DNA from: Neorhodopirellula pilleata
GTDB taxonomy: Bacteria > Planctomycetota > Planctomycetia > Pirellulales > Pirellulaceae
NCBI RefSeq assembly: GCF_007859915.1
Contig: NZ_SJPM01000008.1
Coordinates: 206,508-270,507, forward strand
Length of the DNA stretch: 64,000 nucleotides
Reading direction: 5' to 3'
Position 1 is the first letter of the stretch. Every line of letters begins with the position of its first letter. Under the pieces are notes generated by a model, which saw only the letters and a program-made list of their open reading frames with translations, searched no databases and was not told the DNA's origin. The position numbers and the translations under genes are program-made. Positions 42,695-52,024 of this stretch are shown piece after piece.

Positions 42695-44436
42695 TTCGGC
42701 ACCTCTTCGGCAAGCTTCCGTCGTAGCAAAACGAAGTCGTCGGTGATTCGATTATTTACCGAAGTGTCGAGTGGCTCGGTCGTCGTTAACCATAATTGGA
42801 CCATCATGATCGGTTCATTATTTTCTAGATCGGATCGCATCGTGTCGGCGAACCGAGATCCGATGCGTCCCGGTCGTTCAGGTGGCCGGACAACCTTTCC
42901 ACTGGCCGTTACCGATGCATACCACAAATGGCCATGGGCATCTTTCGAGGTTCGGAACAAAGCGTAAGCAATCGGAACATCATTCCCATCTTCATCGGAT
43001 GATGCCGAAGATTTCAGATGGCGATTCAAGAGCAACCAATCTTGATTTTCGTAGCAAAAGCACAGCTCATGAAATCCGGCGTAGGTTTGACTGATTACAA
43101 ACTGGCCCATGATTCCCTCGGGCCCGGTGTAGGCCCAAGCATCCGAGTTTTGGCCTAGGATCGGATTCTCGTTGTCACGTGAAGTTGAACGATTCGAGAG
43201 TCGAAACTTATCGGCGAACGATTCCACCAATCCCTGCGGTGGATCGAACAGAATGCCATCAACAAACATCCCGGCACCACCTTCAGCCGCACCCATCGGG
43301 TCGACCGAAACCGCACGCACTGTCGTAACGCCAACTAGCGAAATACTGGCCAGGACCACTGCAATGCGAACGCTCCGGCGTTGGCGGGCATTCATCGATT
43401 GCGTCCATCGGGAAAATCGCGAGTTCTTGACGGCGACTGGCGTTTCGACATTGAGGAAGTATTGCTCCGCAGGGTCGACCATCGACCCATCGTCGACGCT
43501 CCAGTTCCAGAGCCGAATCACGGGATTGTGTTTGGCTGCCGTGGCCGCTTGGTTGGTCGGATGCAGGACGGCAACAATCAATTGATCAAATGAAACCAAG
43601 AGCAGCGACGATAAACCAAGCGTCGCGTAGCCGAGCAGATCATGAGCCCAGCCTTCGGCCCAATCCCAGCCGAACCATGTTTCAACGCAAGCCACCGTCG
43701 TAACACGCACTACGTTCCCGGCGATCGCCAAAATCAATGCAATGACGAGATAGAATGGAGTCAACCACAACCGCCGACCAAAGATTGCAATCAGCAACGT
43801 GCTCAAGAAAGCAAGAGTGAAAACGGATTGAATTCCGCTGCAAGCTTCGGCGACAAACAGTTCACGGGCGGGCATTTCGATTACGTTCCGCGCTACCGAG
43901 TGGGGAACGCGAAGCACGTCGAGCATGAGACTCGACAGCACCGTCGTCATCCGCTGAAGTTCGATGACGAGCAACTGGTCGTATCCGAGCGGCAAACGCA
44001 CCAGTAATGCCAGCGGAAGTGCCAGGGCGATGAGCGATTCATACCGCCGCCCCTGCATCACGCTGAGACATCCCGTTGAAAAGAAAAAGAACGCGATCGC
44101 GACCATCCAGGGCGAACGCAAAAACAAACCACCGGCCATCGTCACGCCGCCCAACGCCAAAGCGGCGATGCTGACGAACGTCGTCGGCGGGCGAAACGTT
44201 CGATCGCTACGCGTCCAAGCGAGCCAAACCACCGCCGTGATCGCGAACGGAAAGTATTGGTAATGCGGCAGTCGCCACATTCGCGAGAAATAGATCACCA
44301 ACATGGGTAGACATGCCAGCAGCAACCCGCCCCAAAACCAAGTCCAAACGGACTCCTTCCAATTGACTGGCGTTGAGGGTTCGGAATTCATATTCGAAGG
44401 TCGCGTCTGGACCGACGCCGCTTGCGGACGATTCAT
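42691..44436 (-). CDS. Exosortase (XrtU-like)
   Basis: The protein has about eight membrane helices with the exosortase active site: Cys199 in VAEACSGIQSVFTLAFLSTL, Arg244 in GNVVRVTT and His265 in EGWAHDLLGYATLGLSSLLL (numbering from the ATG at 44436). Exosortases are transpeptidase-like enzymes that cleave C-terminal sorting signals such as PEP-CTERM in the inner membrane. About 290 residues follow the membrane part, with two more helices and a soluble region (FVISQTYAGFHELCFCYENQDW), which fits the extended planctomycete type XrtU; that name is from memory of the family. The frame is open to 44556, and 44391 is another possible start. It is the first gene of an operon with a TPR protein. 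No PEP-CTERM substrate is seen in the window. Confidence 0.85.
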   Translation of the reverse strand: MNRPQAASVQTRPSNMNSEPSTPVNWKESVWTWFWGGLLLACLPMLVIYFSRMWRLPHYQYFPFAITAVVWLAWTRSDRTFRPPTTFVSIAALALGGVTMAGGLFLRSPWMVAIAFFFFSTGCLSVMQGRRYESLIALALPLALLVRLPLGYDQLLVIELQRMTTVLSSLMLDVLRVPHSVARNVIEMPARELFVAEACSGIQSVFTLAFLSTLLIAIFGRRLWLTPFYLVIALILAIAGNVVRVTTVACVETWFGWDWAEGWAHDLLGYATLGLSSLLLVSFDQLIVAVLHPTNQAATAAKHNPVIRLWNWSVDDGSMVDPAEQYFLNVETPVAVKNSRFSRWTQSMNARQRRSVRIAVVLASISLVGVTTVRAVSVDPMGAAEGGAGMFVDGILFDPPQGLVESFADKFRLSNRSTSRDNENPILGQNSDAWAYTGPEGIMGQFVISQTYAGFHELCFCYENQDWLLLNRHLKSSASSDEDGNDVPIAYALFRTSKDAHGHLWYASVTASGKVVRPPERPGRIGSRFADTMRSDLENNEPIMMVQLWLTTTEPLDTSVNNRITDDFVLLRRKLAEEVPK

Positions 44437-44575
44437 AGAGATTCGATGCCAGTGCGGATGGAATTTGGTTTGAGACAGAGTACCACGTTCTCGACGAAAT
44501 GCCAAAGTCGATGTCGCCGGCCTCAATAGGGCTGCCGGCGGATACGGTCCTACCACTTAGCATCGCGTGAACAAT

Positions 44576-44863
44576 AAGTGTCATAGGCTTAGAGCCTTTT
44601 TATACCCCACAAGTCCTCATGGTTTGCTCCCCTGTCAGCTCGTCTGGCAGGAAGCCGAGGTTGGCAAGCTAGACACGAGCCGCAATTTTCCCAACCTTCC
44701 GATTTTCACTCGTGCTCGCCGCTTGAAGCGGCGAGCACGAGTGAAAATCGGAAGGTTGGGAGGGCGTCGTTGTCTAGCTTGCGAACCTTATTCACCCACG
44801 AGACGAGCTCGTGGGGGTCAAAAAAGATGTGGGGTATAGAAAGGCTGGAAACCTATGCCACTT
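44576..44863. mobile_element. MITE-like element with nested inverted repeats
   Basis: Terminal inverted repeats of 36 bp lie at 44576-44611 and 44828-44863 with a few mismatches (inner part AGCCTTTTTATACCCCACA). Inside, GCAAGCTAGACA at 44664-44675 is inverted at 44771-44782, and a perfect 34-bp inverted repeat (44691-44724 and 44726-44759) is centred on one base. No reading frame is present. It fills the spacer between the exosortase gene and the Gly-rich gene. No clear target-site duplication was seen. Confidence 0.75.
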
Positions 44864-44941
44864 CTATAATACGGCAGTTAATGTTCACGCGATGCTTAGC
44901 CGGCTGCCAAGTGACCATTGCCGCCCAATGACTCCGACGAC

Positions 44942-45769
44942 TCAGTTCAACGAGGCATCGTATCCGGGAGATTCAGGTGCCGTATCGGCCAAACGCGTGA
45001 CTTCACTGACAATCGCACGTGCGGCTTGCAACTCGACGCCCGAGAAGAACTTGATGTTTCCGGTGTACTTCGATTCAACCCGGTTTTTCTTGGCTAGTTC
45101 GTCCCAGGACAATCCGTCCATTAAGTTCCAGGCGACCGCTTGGGCGGTGTTTTGGGCGACTTGGCCGTTGCCGAGGGCTTCGCACAAAATCGCCACCTTG
45201 GGATCCGTGGTGACTTTTTCCAATGGCACGATCGCATACTTCATCCGCGGGTTTGGATCGGGTTTGCCGTGTTCGAGGCAAACGGTATTCAGGGCAACCT
45301 TTTGAACTTTTCCGGGTCGAACGGTGAACATGCCGCCGCCGCCACCCATGCCGCCCATGCCACCACCCATGCCGCCGCCGCCCATGCCGCCACCCATACC
45401 ACCGCCGCCGCCGCCCATGGCTTGGCCACCGCCACCACCACCCATGCCACCGCCGCCCATTCCGCCCATTCCTCCGCCCATGCCGCCCATCATGCCTTGG
45501 GCAAGGATCGGCACTCCGGCGAACGCAGCGGGCAATTGGATTTGGATCGGTTTGTCCGTCAAATTCTTGACGAGCAAGTTCGCTTTCGCCGCATTTTGTG
45601 GAATGAACTGAGCTTCGACTTGGCCGCCGTCCATGGCCGCGAACAGTCCGGCCATGGCAACATCTTCACCTCCGGCTCGCGCTGTAGTGGCTGCCATCAG
45701 CGTGCAGGTGGTGCCAAAGAGAACGCAGAACAGGCCGAAACCTCGAGACGAGAAGTGGGAGCGTTTCAC
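44942..45769 (-). CDS. Exported Gly/Met-rich protein
   Basis: The 275-aa protein starts with a signal peptide (MKRSHFSSRGFGLFCVLFGT...ATTARA, cleaved before GGED). A first domain (GGQVEAQFIPQNAAKANLLVKNLTDKPIQIQLP) is joined by about 60 residues made of MGG/GGM repeats to a C-terminal domain containing NTVCLEHGKPDPNPRMKYAI and KFFSGVELQAARAIVSEV. The family is not recognised beyond resembling hypothetical planctomycete proteins. The first domain looks beta-sandwich-like. The low-complexity linker is flexible and could bind metal or simply act as a spacer. It stands alone between a MITE-like element and a small membrane protein gene. Confidence 0.82.
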   Translation of the reverse strand: MKRSHFSSRGFGLFCVLFGTTCTLMAATTARAGGEDVAMAGLFAAMDGGQVEAQFIPQNAAKANLLVKNLTDKPIQIQLPAAFAGVPILAQGMMGGMGGGMGGMGGGGMGGGGGGQAMGGGGGGMGGGMGGGGMGGGMGGMGGGGGMFTVRPGKVQKVALNTVCLEHGKPDPNPRMKYAIVPLEKVTTDPKVAILCEALGNGQVAQNTAQAVAWNLMDGLSWDELAKKNRVESKYTGNIKFFSGVELQAARAIVSEVTRLADTAPESPGYDASLN

Positions 45770-45861
45770 AGCAATGATCCAAAGAAAAGGGTGGGAGAGG
45801 CGACATCCACCACTCAGTCTAGTTCAAATGGTCGTAAACTACAAATTGTTTGTGGTTCTGT

Positions 45862-46500
45862 TCAGCCGGGCGATGAGTCCTTTTTTCGGCCGCTAATCGG
45901 GACTGCCAATGGACCGCCGAAGGCATCGTAAATCACGAGGAAATTTAGCAATCCAGCGATCATGGTGAACCAAGTGCCCATCTCGTAGCCGCTTCCGTAG
46001 ATGGCGTACCACGCGGCCACCTCGTCCGCTTCGCTTTCGATCACCGGTCGGTTCGGTGGCGCCATGAACCCGTTCCACAGCGGTTGATAGCCGTCGATGG
46101 TCCGGCCGCTCGGATCCGTCGCCAATCGCATCCGATTGCCCTGGATTAAGGCAGGCATCGCGGCGGCTCCGACTCCGGCTTGCAACAGGTAATGCCAGCG
46201 GCGATCACCGGGAGCCCAAGACGCGTAAACGACGTGTCCACCACCGAGGGAAAAACCCAACAACCAGATCGACAAAACGCTGATGACGAACAACGTTCCT
46301 TTCGTCCGCCGGCCTTGGTAATAATGCCCCGCGCCGGGAATCAGCCAAGCCAACAAGGCCGCCAGGTACCGGTTTCGCAAGTTAATCTCGATGCCGTCGA
46401 CCTCAATCCGTGTGTCCCCATTAAGGACTTCGGGGGAAAGTTCGATCGTCGACGGCTTCGACTTGGGCGACTGTTTCGAGTTGGGCGGGGTGGAGGCCAT
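45862..46500 (-). CDS. Small multi-pass membrane protein (TM2-like/DUF6677-type)
   Basis: The 212-aa protein has a polar N-terminus (about 40 residues), then RNRYLAALLAWLIPGAGHYYQGRRTKGTLFVISVLSIWLLG, which is the W-x-PGxGxxYxG signature of TM2-like membrane proteins, and a further helix near the C-terminus (FTMIAGLLNFLVIYDAFGG). Planctomycetes carry many homologues annotated as DUF6677, from memory. Function is unknown. It is divergent from the FtsK-like gene, with 187 bases between the start codons. Confidence 0.8.
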   Translation of the reverse strand: MASTPPNSKQSPKSKPSTIELSPEVLNGDTRIEVDGIEINLRNRYLAALLAWLIPGAGHYYQGRRTKGTLFVISVLSIWLLGFSLGGGHVVYASWAPGDRRWHYLLQAGVGAAAMPALIQGNRMRLATDPSGRTIDGYQPLWNGFMAPPNRPVIESEADEVAAWYAIYGSGYEMGTWFTMIAGLLNFLVIYDAFGGPLAVPISGRKKDSSPG

Positions 46501-46687
46501 ACGTTTTGGATTCGGAGAGGGCAGCAGGTTGATGGTCCGATTACAGCGGATCGGACGACCATGCCGAGACGAATGAGAGGGATTAATTTAACGGAGGTGC
46601 GTCAAGGAGTGCGGTCATTGTGCGAAAATTTCGTTCCGGGCGATAGCCAAGCCATCCGGAGTGCCGCATTCGGTTAAACTGAGCCTC

Positions 46688-49600
46688 ATGAAAGATTCAT
46701 CCGTTTCTCCCGTGTTCCTGTTCGATCCCGCCCGGCAGAGGCGGCTGATCGATGGTTTGATCAGCCGTGTGGCGGCATCGCGTAGTGAACACGAACGGTT
46801 AATGCTCGAACAAACCGCTCAGCACGAGGACATCCAGCGAACGCTCGCGGACCAATTGGCGGCCGTCAAACAAAACTGCCTACAAGACCGCCAAAGTACG
46901 CTGCGACAATGGGACTTGGCACAAGAAAACGCCATCGAGGCTTACGAATCGGCGACGATCAAGACCCGCGACGGATTGCGACGGATCAACGCGAAGTATC
47001 GCAAACTGCGTGTCGAACAAGAAGAAGTCATCACGGGCAAGGTCGAACAACGAAAGATCGCGATCGAAAGCCAATACAAGGCTCGCAAGGATCAACCCAA
47101 GCAACAGCGTACGGCCGAATACGCCCAACTCGACGAAGCAGTCGCGGGCAGCAACACGGACTTGGATTGGGCCCGCCAGTTAACAATGCGACGCCTCAAT
47201 CAGCTATTGGACATTTCCTATCCCAAAGACGTCTTCGCGGAGTTCCAAGAGGAATCACCCAAGGATGTCCGCGACGCCGTTGAACTGATCACCCGTCTGA
47301 ATCGAAAGCTCAAAGCGGCGACCGCTGAAATGCAAACGGGGTTTGCGTCGAAGGTCGTCGACTCATTCTACCTGCCCGCCTTTGTCGCGTTCTTCATCGC
47401 CACGTGGTCGATCACCGTCTTGATGATCAAACCCGAGAACATGATCTTGTGGTTGATTGGTTCCGTTCCCGCCGCCGGTTTCGTCGGGTTCAGTATCTAC
47501 GCGATCTTATTGTTTCCGCTCCGGCGGATGACTCGCAAACTACACCCGTTGACCGAGCGGATTCGCCACGCGGCCGAAACCTCGGCAGCGATCGGCAAGA
47601 AGTTGTCGGCGAAGATCTGCAAGGAGAGCGAGCACGAGTTGATCACCCGCCGCAAGACGCATCTCGCCGAAGCCGAACGTTGGAAGAACGAACAGATCAC
47701 CGAGTTGCAACGGAAACTACAAACCGCTCAAGCGACCGAGCAAGCCAAACTCGAGCAACAACTCGCTCGCATCGACGAGCAATTCCGCGTCGGGTTCGCG
47801 GACTTGCAATCGACCATGCGACAGCGAGCCGACGAAGTCGCAACCAACATCAGCCAAACGTTGACGCAAACCGACAGCGAGGCCGGACGGACGTTGCAAC
47901 AAACCTTGCAACAACACCAACACACACTCGAGTCCTTATCCCGTCGTCTCAACGTGGGTCTGCGACGCGGCATGAACCGGATCGCGGCAGCCAACGACTT
48001 GGTTCACTGTCGGTTCCCACCTTGGCAAGAGATTTTGTCGTCGCCGCCCACACCCCATGAGTCGATCGACTTCGTGCCGATCGGACAGATTCGTCTGGGT
48101 ATGCGACTGAAGAAAAAGTTCGATGAGGCGCTCGGATATCATCATCAAGACGATGCACCGGAGGAAGCCGATATCCTGTCGAAGATCGATGTGCCCGACA
48201 CCATGCCATTGGCGATCCATCGTCGACGACATTCCGGTGTGGTGATCGAAGCCCCGTCGTCAAAACTCGATGAGGCCGTCGACATCGCTCATCAAATTCT
48301 GTGGCGAGTGCTCAGTTCGGCGATGCCCGGTCGTGCCAAGGTGACCTTGATCGATGCCAACAGTCGGGGGCAACACTTCGCACCCTTCATGGCTCTTGCC
48401 GATCATGATCCGCTGCTGATTCATCATCGCGTCTGGACGACGAGCGATAAGATCTCGCAACGACTCTCGGAACTAACCCATCACGTCGAGAACGTACTTC
48501 AAGCGAGTTTGCGTGATCGATTCGAACGCATCGAAGATTACAACGAAGTGGCCGGTTCCTTGGCCGAACCCTACCACGCCATCGCGGCCGTCGGACTGCC
48601 CGAAGGGTTGTCGCGGGAATCATACATGCATTTGCAGTCGTTGATTCAGAGCGGCCTGAGGTGTGGCGTGTTCGTGATCTTGGTACTCGAACAAGGACGC
48701 GTTTGGCCGCCGGAACTACCGAAAATCGAATCGGAAAAACTGATTCGGATCGTCTACGACTCGACGTCATCGAGTTCCGAGAAGGTCGGTGAGAGTGAAA
48801 ACGAACAGATCGGCAATTCCCATTGGGTTTGCCAATCCAGTGGACTGGGGGATTGGGAGTTTTGGCCCGCCCCGCCACCGCCGCAAGCGATCCGAGATCC
48901 GTTGGTCCGTCGCATCGGCAAGGCATCGCTCGAAGCGGCCCGAGTGGTCGTGGAATTGGAGAGCCTGTTGCCCGGCGAACGAGTTCCCGCGAGCGAAGAT
49001 ACCGGCTCGACCGACACCGGCATCGCGATCACCATCGGCAGCCAAGGAGCCGGGCGAACCCGATCGTTGTTGCTCGGCGAAGGCGTCCGGCAACACGTGC
49101 TGATCGCGGGCAAGACCGGCTCGGGAAAGTCAACGCTCTTGCACAGTATCATCACCGCCGGCGCAGCCCAGTACACTCCCGATCAACTGCAGTTCTATTT
49201 GTTGGACTTCAAGAAGGGCGTTGAGTTCAAAGTTTACGCGGACACCGGATTGCCACATGCTCGCGTGATCGGGATCGAGAGCGAGCGTGAGTTCGGACGC
49301 AGCGTCTTGCAGCGTCTCGATCAGGAACTGACGACACGAGGTGAAGCGTTTCGTGATGCGAGCGTCCAAGAGCTCGGCGAGTTTCGATCGCGTCGACCGG
49401 ACACCGTGATGCCACGAATCGTGTTGGTCGTCGACGAATTCCAAGAGTTGTTCACGCGGGACGATACCTTGGCGGCCGATTGCACGGGGCTGCTCGATCG
49501 TCTGGTGCGTCAAGGTCGTTCGTTCGGGATTCATGTTATCCTAAGCAGCCAATCCTTGGCGGGCACGAACAGCCTTCCCCGGGCGACGCTCGGACAAATG

Positions 49601-50818
49601 GCGGTTCGGATCGCGATGCAATGTAGCGAATCGGACGCGGCCTTGATTCTTGCCGATGACAACACGGCTGCGCGTTTGTTATCGCGTCCCGGCGAAGCGA
49701 TCTACAACGACGCGAGCGGATTGCTCGAAGGCAATCATCCATTTCAGGTCGCCTGGTTGGGGCCGAACGAACACGAAACCATCCTACGCACGATCGTCGA
49801 GCGTGATCAAACGTTCGTCGATTCGCTCGACCCGGCGATCGTTTTCGAAGGCAATCGTCCGAGCCGGTTCACGCCGACGCTTGCGAGAGCGGCTCTCGCG
49901 TCGGCGGGCACTGCCGACAAGGTAGCCGGATTGCTTGGCGAGTCGGTCGAACTGGGCCCGCCGACGGCACTTCGTTTTCAATCCGATACCGGCCGGAACG
50001 CTCTCTTGGTCGCGCCACCCAAGATGCGTGTCGGGATCGTCGGGACGTTTGTCGCTTCCGCGATCGCGCACACGCCGGATTTGCGAATCACGTTGTGCGA
50101 CGGATCGCGTGCCGACGACGGGGAGTCGATCGCCGATTGGCTGCGGGCTTGTTCGTTACCCGCCGAGATCGTGCGGGCTCGCGACTGCGAAGCCGCCATC
50201 GTGGGGATGGCCGCTTTGGTTGCCGCCCGCGTCGCAGCTGAATCGGGAACCACCATCGTCCCGCCACCTCCCAAAACTGCCGCTCCGTTCGCTGGCACGT
50301 TTTCACTCGACGATACCAGCGATCGTGGTTTACCGAGCAGCAACGATGCGTCCGTTGACCGTGAACCGACGACCGAACCGATCGATGATGATGGAAAACC
50401 GATCTTGGTTGTTATCGATGCGTTGGACCGCTTGCGTGATTTACGTCAAAGCGATGCGATGGATTTTTCCCTCGAAGCGGCATCCAAACTCAGCGGCAGT
50501 AAAGCGTTGCAGGCCGTGCTGCGAGATGGTCCGACGGTCGGTGTTTTTGTTATGATCACGCTGCCATCAGCCGAGGTCCTCTCGCGATGGTTACCTCGAC
50601 AAAGCCAACACGATCTGGAGTTGCGATTGATCGGTCCGATCAACGCGTCGGACTCGTCCTTGTTGATCGATTCCCCGGCCGCCTCCGAACTATCCCCCGC
50701 TACGATGATCCTTTATGACGACGCCGACGGACGAACGACGAAATTTCGCATGTGCGACGCGCCCGCTCGAGAAGATGTCGAATCCTTGCTGTGCCGCAGT
50801 GAAGCTTCCGCCGAGTGA
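46688..50818 (+). CDS. FtsK/EccC-like protein with three ATPase modules
   Basis: The 1,376-aa protein starts at the ATG at 46688. Residues 1-220 are coiled coil, two membrane helices follow (about 225-281), and then a second coiled-coil stretch. Three FtsK/SpoIIIE-type modules follow. The middle one is intact, with Walker A GKTGSGKST (808-816), FYLLDFKKGVEF and Walker B IVLVVDEFQE (Asp916, Glu917), then RQGRSFGIHVILSSQSL. The first (about 480-700) and third (about 1095-1370) keep the fold pattern (VTLIDANSRG, SGLRCGVFVILVLEQ; ILVVIDALDRL, GPTVGVFVMITLP) but lack a Walker A. Three modules on two membrane helices resemble EccC/EssC of type VII secretion rather than DNA-translocating FtsK, and no FtsK gamma domain is seen. 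No WXG100-type gene is nearby. The substrate is unknown. Confidence 0.85.
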   Translation: MKDSSVSPVFLFDPARQRRLIDGLISRVAASRSEHERLMLEQTAQHEDIQRTLADQLAAVKQNCLQDRQSTLRQWDLAQENAIEAYESATIKTRDGLRRINAKYRKLRVEQEEVITGKVEQRKIAIESQYKARKDQPKQQRTAEYAQLDEAVAGSNTDLDWARQLTMRRLNQLLDISYPKDVFAEFQEESPKDVRDAVELITRLNRKLKAATAEMQTGFASKVVDSFYLPAFVAFFIATWSITVLMIKPENMILWLIGSVPAAGFVGFSIYAILLFPLRRMTRKLHPLTERIRHAAETSAAIGKKLSAKICKESEHELITRRKTHLAEAERWKNEQITELQRKLQTAQATEQAKLEQQLARIDEQFRVGFADLQSTMRQRADEVATNISQTLTQTDSEAGRTLQQTLQQHQHTLESLSRRLNVGLRRGMNRIAAANDLVHCRFPPWQEILSSPPTPHESIDFVPIGQIRLGMRLKKKFDEALGYHHQDDAPEEADILSKIDVPDTMPLAIHRRRHSGVVIEAPSSKLDEAVDIAHQILWRVLSSAMPGRAKVTLIDANSRGQHFAPFMALADHDPLLIHHRVWTTSDKISQRLSELTHHVENVLQASLRDRFERIEDYNEVAGSLAEPYHAIAAVGLPEGLSRESYMHLQSLIQSGLRCGVFVILVLEQGRVWPPELPKIESEKLIRIVYDSTSSSSEKVGESENEQIGNSHWVCQSSGLGDWEFWPAPPPPQAIRDPLVRRIGKASLEAARVVVELESLLPGERVPASEDTGSTDTGIAITIGSQGAGRTRSLLLGEGVRQHVLIAGKTGSGKSTLLHSIITAGAAQYTPDQLQFYLLDFKKGVEFKVYADTGLPHARVIGIESEREFGRSVLQRLDQELTTRGEAFRDASVQELGEFRSRRPDTVMPRIVLVVDEFQELFTRDDTLAADCTGLLDRLVRQGRSFGIHVILSSQSLAGTNSLPRATLGQMAVRIAMQCSESDAALILADDNTAARLLSRPGEAIYNDASGLLEGNHPFQVAWLGPNEHETILRTIVERDQTFVDSLDPAIVFEGNRPSRFTPTLARAALASAGTADKVAGLLGESVELGPPTALRFQSDTGRNALLVAPPKMRVGIVGTFVASAIAHTPDLRITLCDGSRADDGESIADWLRACSLPAEIVRARDCEAAIVGMAALVAARVAAESGTTIVPPPPKTAAPFAGTFSLDDTSDRGLPSSNDASVDREPTTEPIDDDGKPILVVIDALDRLRDLRQSDAMDFSLEAASKLSGSKALQAVLRDGPTVGVFVMITLPSAEVLSRWLPRQSQHDLELRLIGPINASDSSLLIDSPAASELSPATMILYDDADGRTTKFRMCDAPAREDVESLLCRSEASAE

Positions 50819-50846
50819 AATCGTCATTCGAGAACGAAATACATCC

Positions 50847-52013
50847 ATGCGAACCATCACCGTGCCTCTGTTGTGTTCGCTGTGGTTATTGATGGGATCG
50901 ACCGGTTCTCTTCGTGCCGAAAATAGCTCGCGAGCGGAAGCCGTGCGAGTCGCATCCATGAACGTTTCGCTCTACGGAGAGTCGGCCGGCCAGGTCCAGG
51001 CACGCTTGGCAAGCGGGTCGGATGCTCAAGCGATTCGTTTGGCACAAATCATTCGCACGATCCGACCGGAGATCTTGTTGCTATGCGAGATCGATCATGA
51101 ACCCGACGCGGCGACGCTGAATTGCTTTGCCGACCTGTACTTGAATGCAAACAAGCTGGGAATCGGTGGCGACCAATCCTCGGCGATTGATTATCCGCAT
51201 CGTTGGTCGATTCCGACCAATACGGGGTTGATCGCCGACGTGGACATCGACAGCGATGGCCGTCAAATGTTACCGACCGACGCGTGGGGATTTGGCGTCT
51301 ATCCGGGGCAATACGCGATGGCGGTTTTGTCTCGTTATCCGATCGACCGCGACGCCGTGCGAACTTTTCAAACGTTCCGATGGGCGGATTTGCCGGATGC
51401 GTTACAACCGATTGCACCGGAAACGGCAGCGCCGTTCTATCCGCCGAACGTATGGAACAAATTACGATTATCAAGCAAGAATCATGCCGATGTTCCGATC
51501 AAGATACCGATCGGCGAAGGCTTCAACCAAACGACCAAAACAATTCATCTGCTCGCCAGCCACCCGACGCCGCCGGTGTTTGACGGGAAAGAAGACCGCA
51601 ACGGAAAACGGAACCACGATGAAATTCGATTTTGGCACGATTATTTATCAAAGCCCAGTGCGGAATACTTGATCGACGACTCGGGTGCACATGGTGGTTT
51701 ATCCGACGATGCGTCCTTTGTGATTGCCGGTGATCTGAATTCCGATCCAGAACGTGGAGACAGTTTGCAATCGGCAATCGTCGGCTTGATCGAACACCCC
51801 CGCATACGCGATGCCCGTCCGACGAGTGCCGGTCACGGCATTTCAACGGCATTGTTCGGCCGCCGCGAAGTTCGAGTCGACTACGTTTTGCCATCTCGCG
51901 ATTTGACGGTGATCGACCAAGGTGTCGTTTGGCCGGATGAAGGCGAACCGCTCGCCAAAGCGATCGGTGCGAGCGACCATCGGATGGTTTGGCTGGAACT
52001 GCAACTGCGCTGA
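50847..52013 (+). CDS. Exported endonuclease/exonuclease/phosphatase-fold protein
   Basis: The 388-aa protein has a signal peptide (MRTITVPLLCSLWLLMGSTG, cleaved after SLRA). The mature part has the metal-dependent EEP fold: VRVASMNVSLYG at the start, ILLLCEIDHEPD with the catalytic Glu, ASHPTPPVFDG, IAGDLNSDPERGDS, RVDYVLPSRDL and the closing GASDHRMVWLELQL. Secreted members degrade nucleic acids or hydrolyse phosphoesters. The substrate cannot be told from sequence. The ATG at 50847 is chosen because it starts the signal peptide; the frame is open from 50715. It lies 28 bases after the FtsK-like gene, possibly in one transcript. Confidence 0.87.
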   Translation: MRTITVPLLCSLWLLMGSTGSLRAENSSRAEAVRVASMNVSLYGESAGQVQARLASGSDAQAIRLAQIIRTIRPEILLLCEIDHEPDAATLNCFADLYLNANKLGIGGDQSSAIDYPHRWSIPTNTGLIADVDIDSDGRQMLPTDAWGFGVYPGQYAMAVLSRYPIDRDAVRTFQTFRWADLPDALQPIAPETAAPFYPPNVWNKLRLSSKNHADVPIKIPIGEGFNQTTKTIHLLASHPTPPVFDGKEDRNGKRNHDEIRFWHDYLSKPSAEYLIDDSGAHGGLSDDASFVIAGDLNSDPERGDSLQSAIVGLIEHPRIRDARPTSAGHGISTALFGRREVRVDYVLPSRDLTVIDQGVVWPDEGEPLAKAIGASDHRMVWLELQLR

Positions 52014-52024
52014 GGAACCAAATC

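Noticed and set aside
45324..45611. Pro/Met-rich plus-strand frame
   Set aside because: It is the antisense shadow of the Gly/Met repeat in the exported protein gene.
46688..50818. Chromosome-segregation FtsK
   Set aside because: Only two membrane helices, no gamma domain, two degenerate ATPase modules and long coiled coils do not fit cell-division FtsK.
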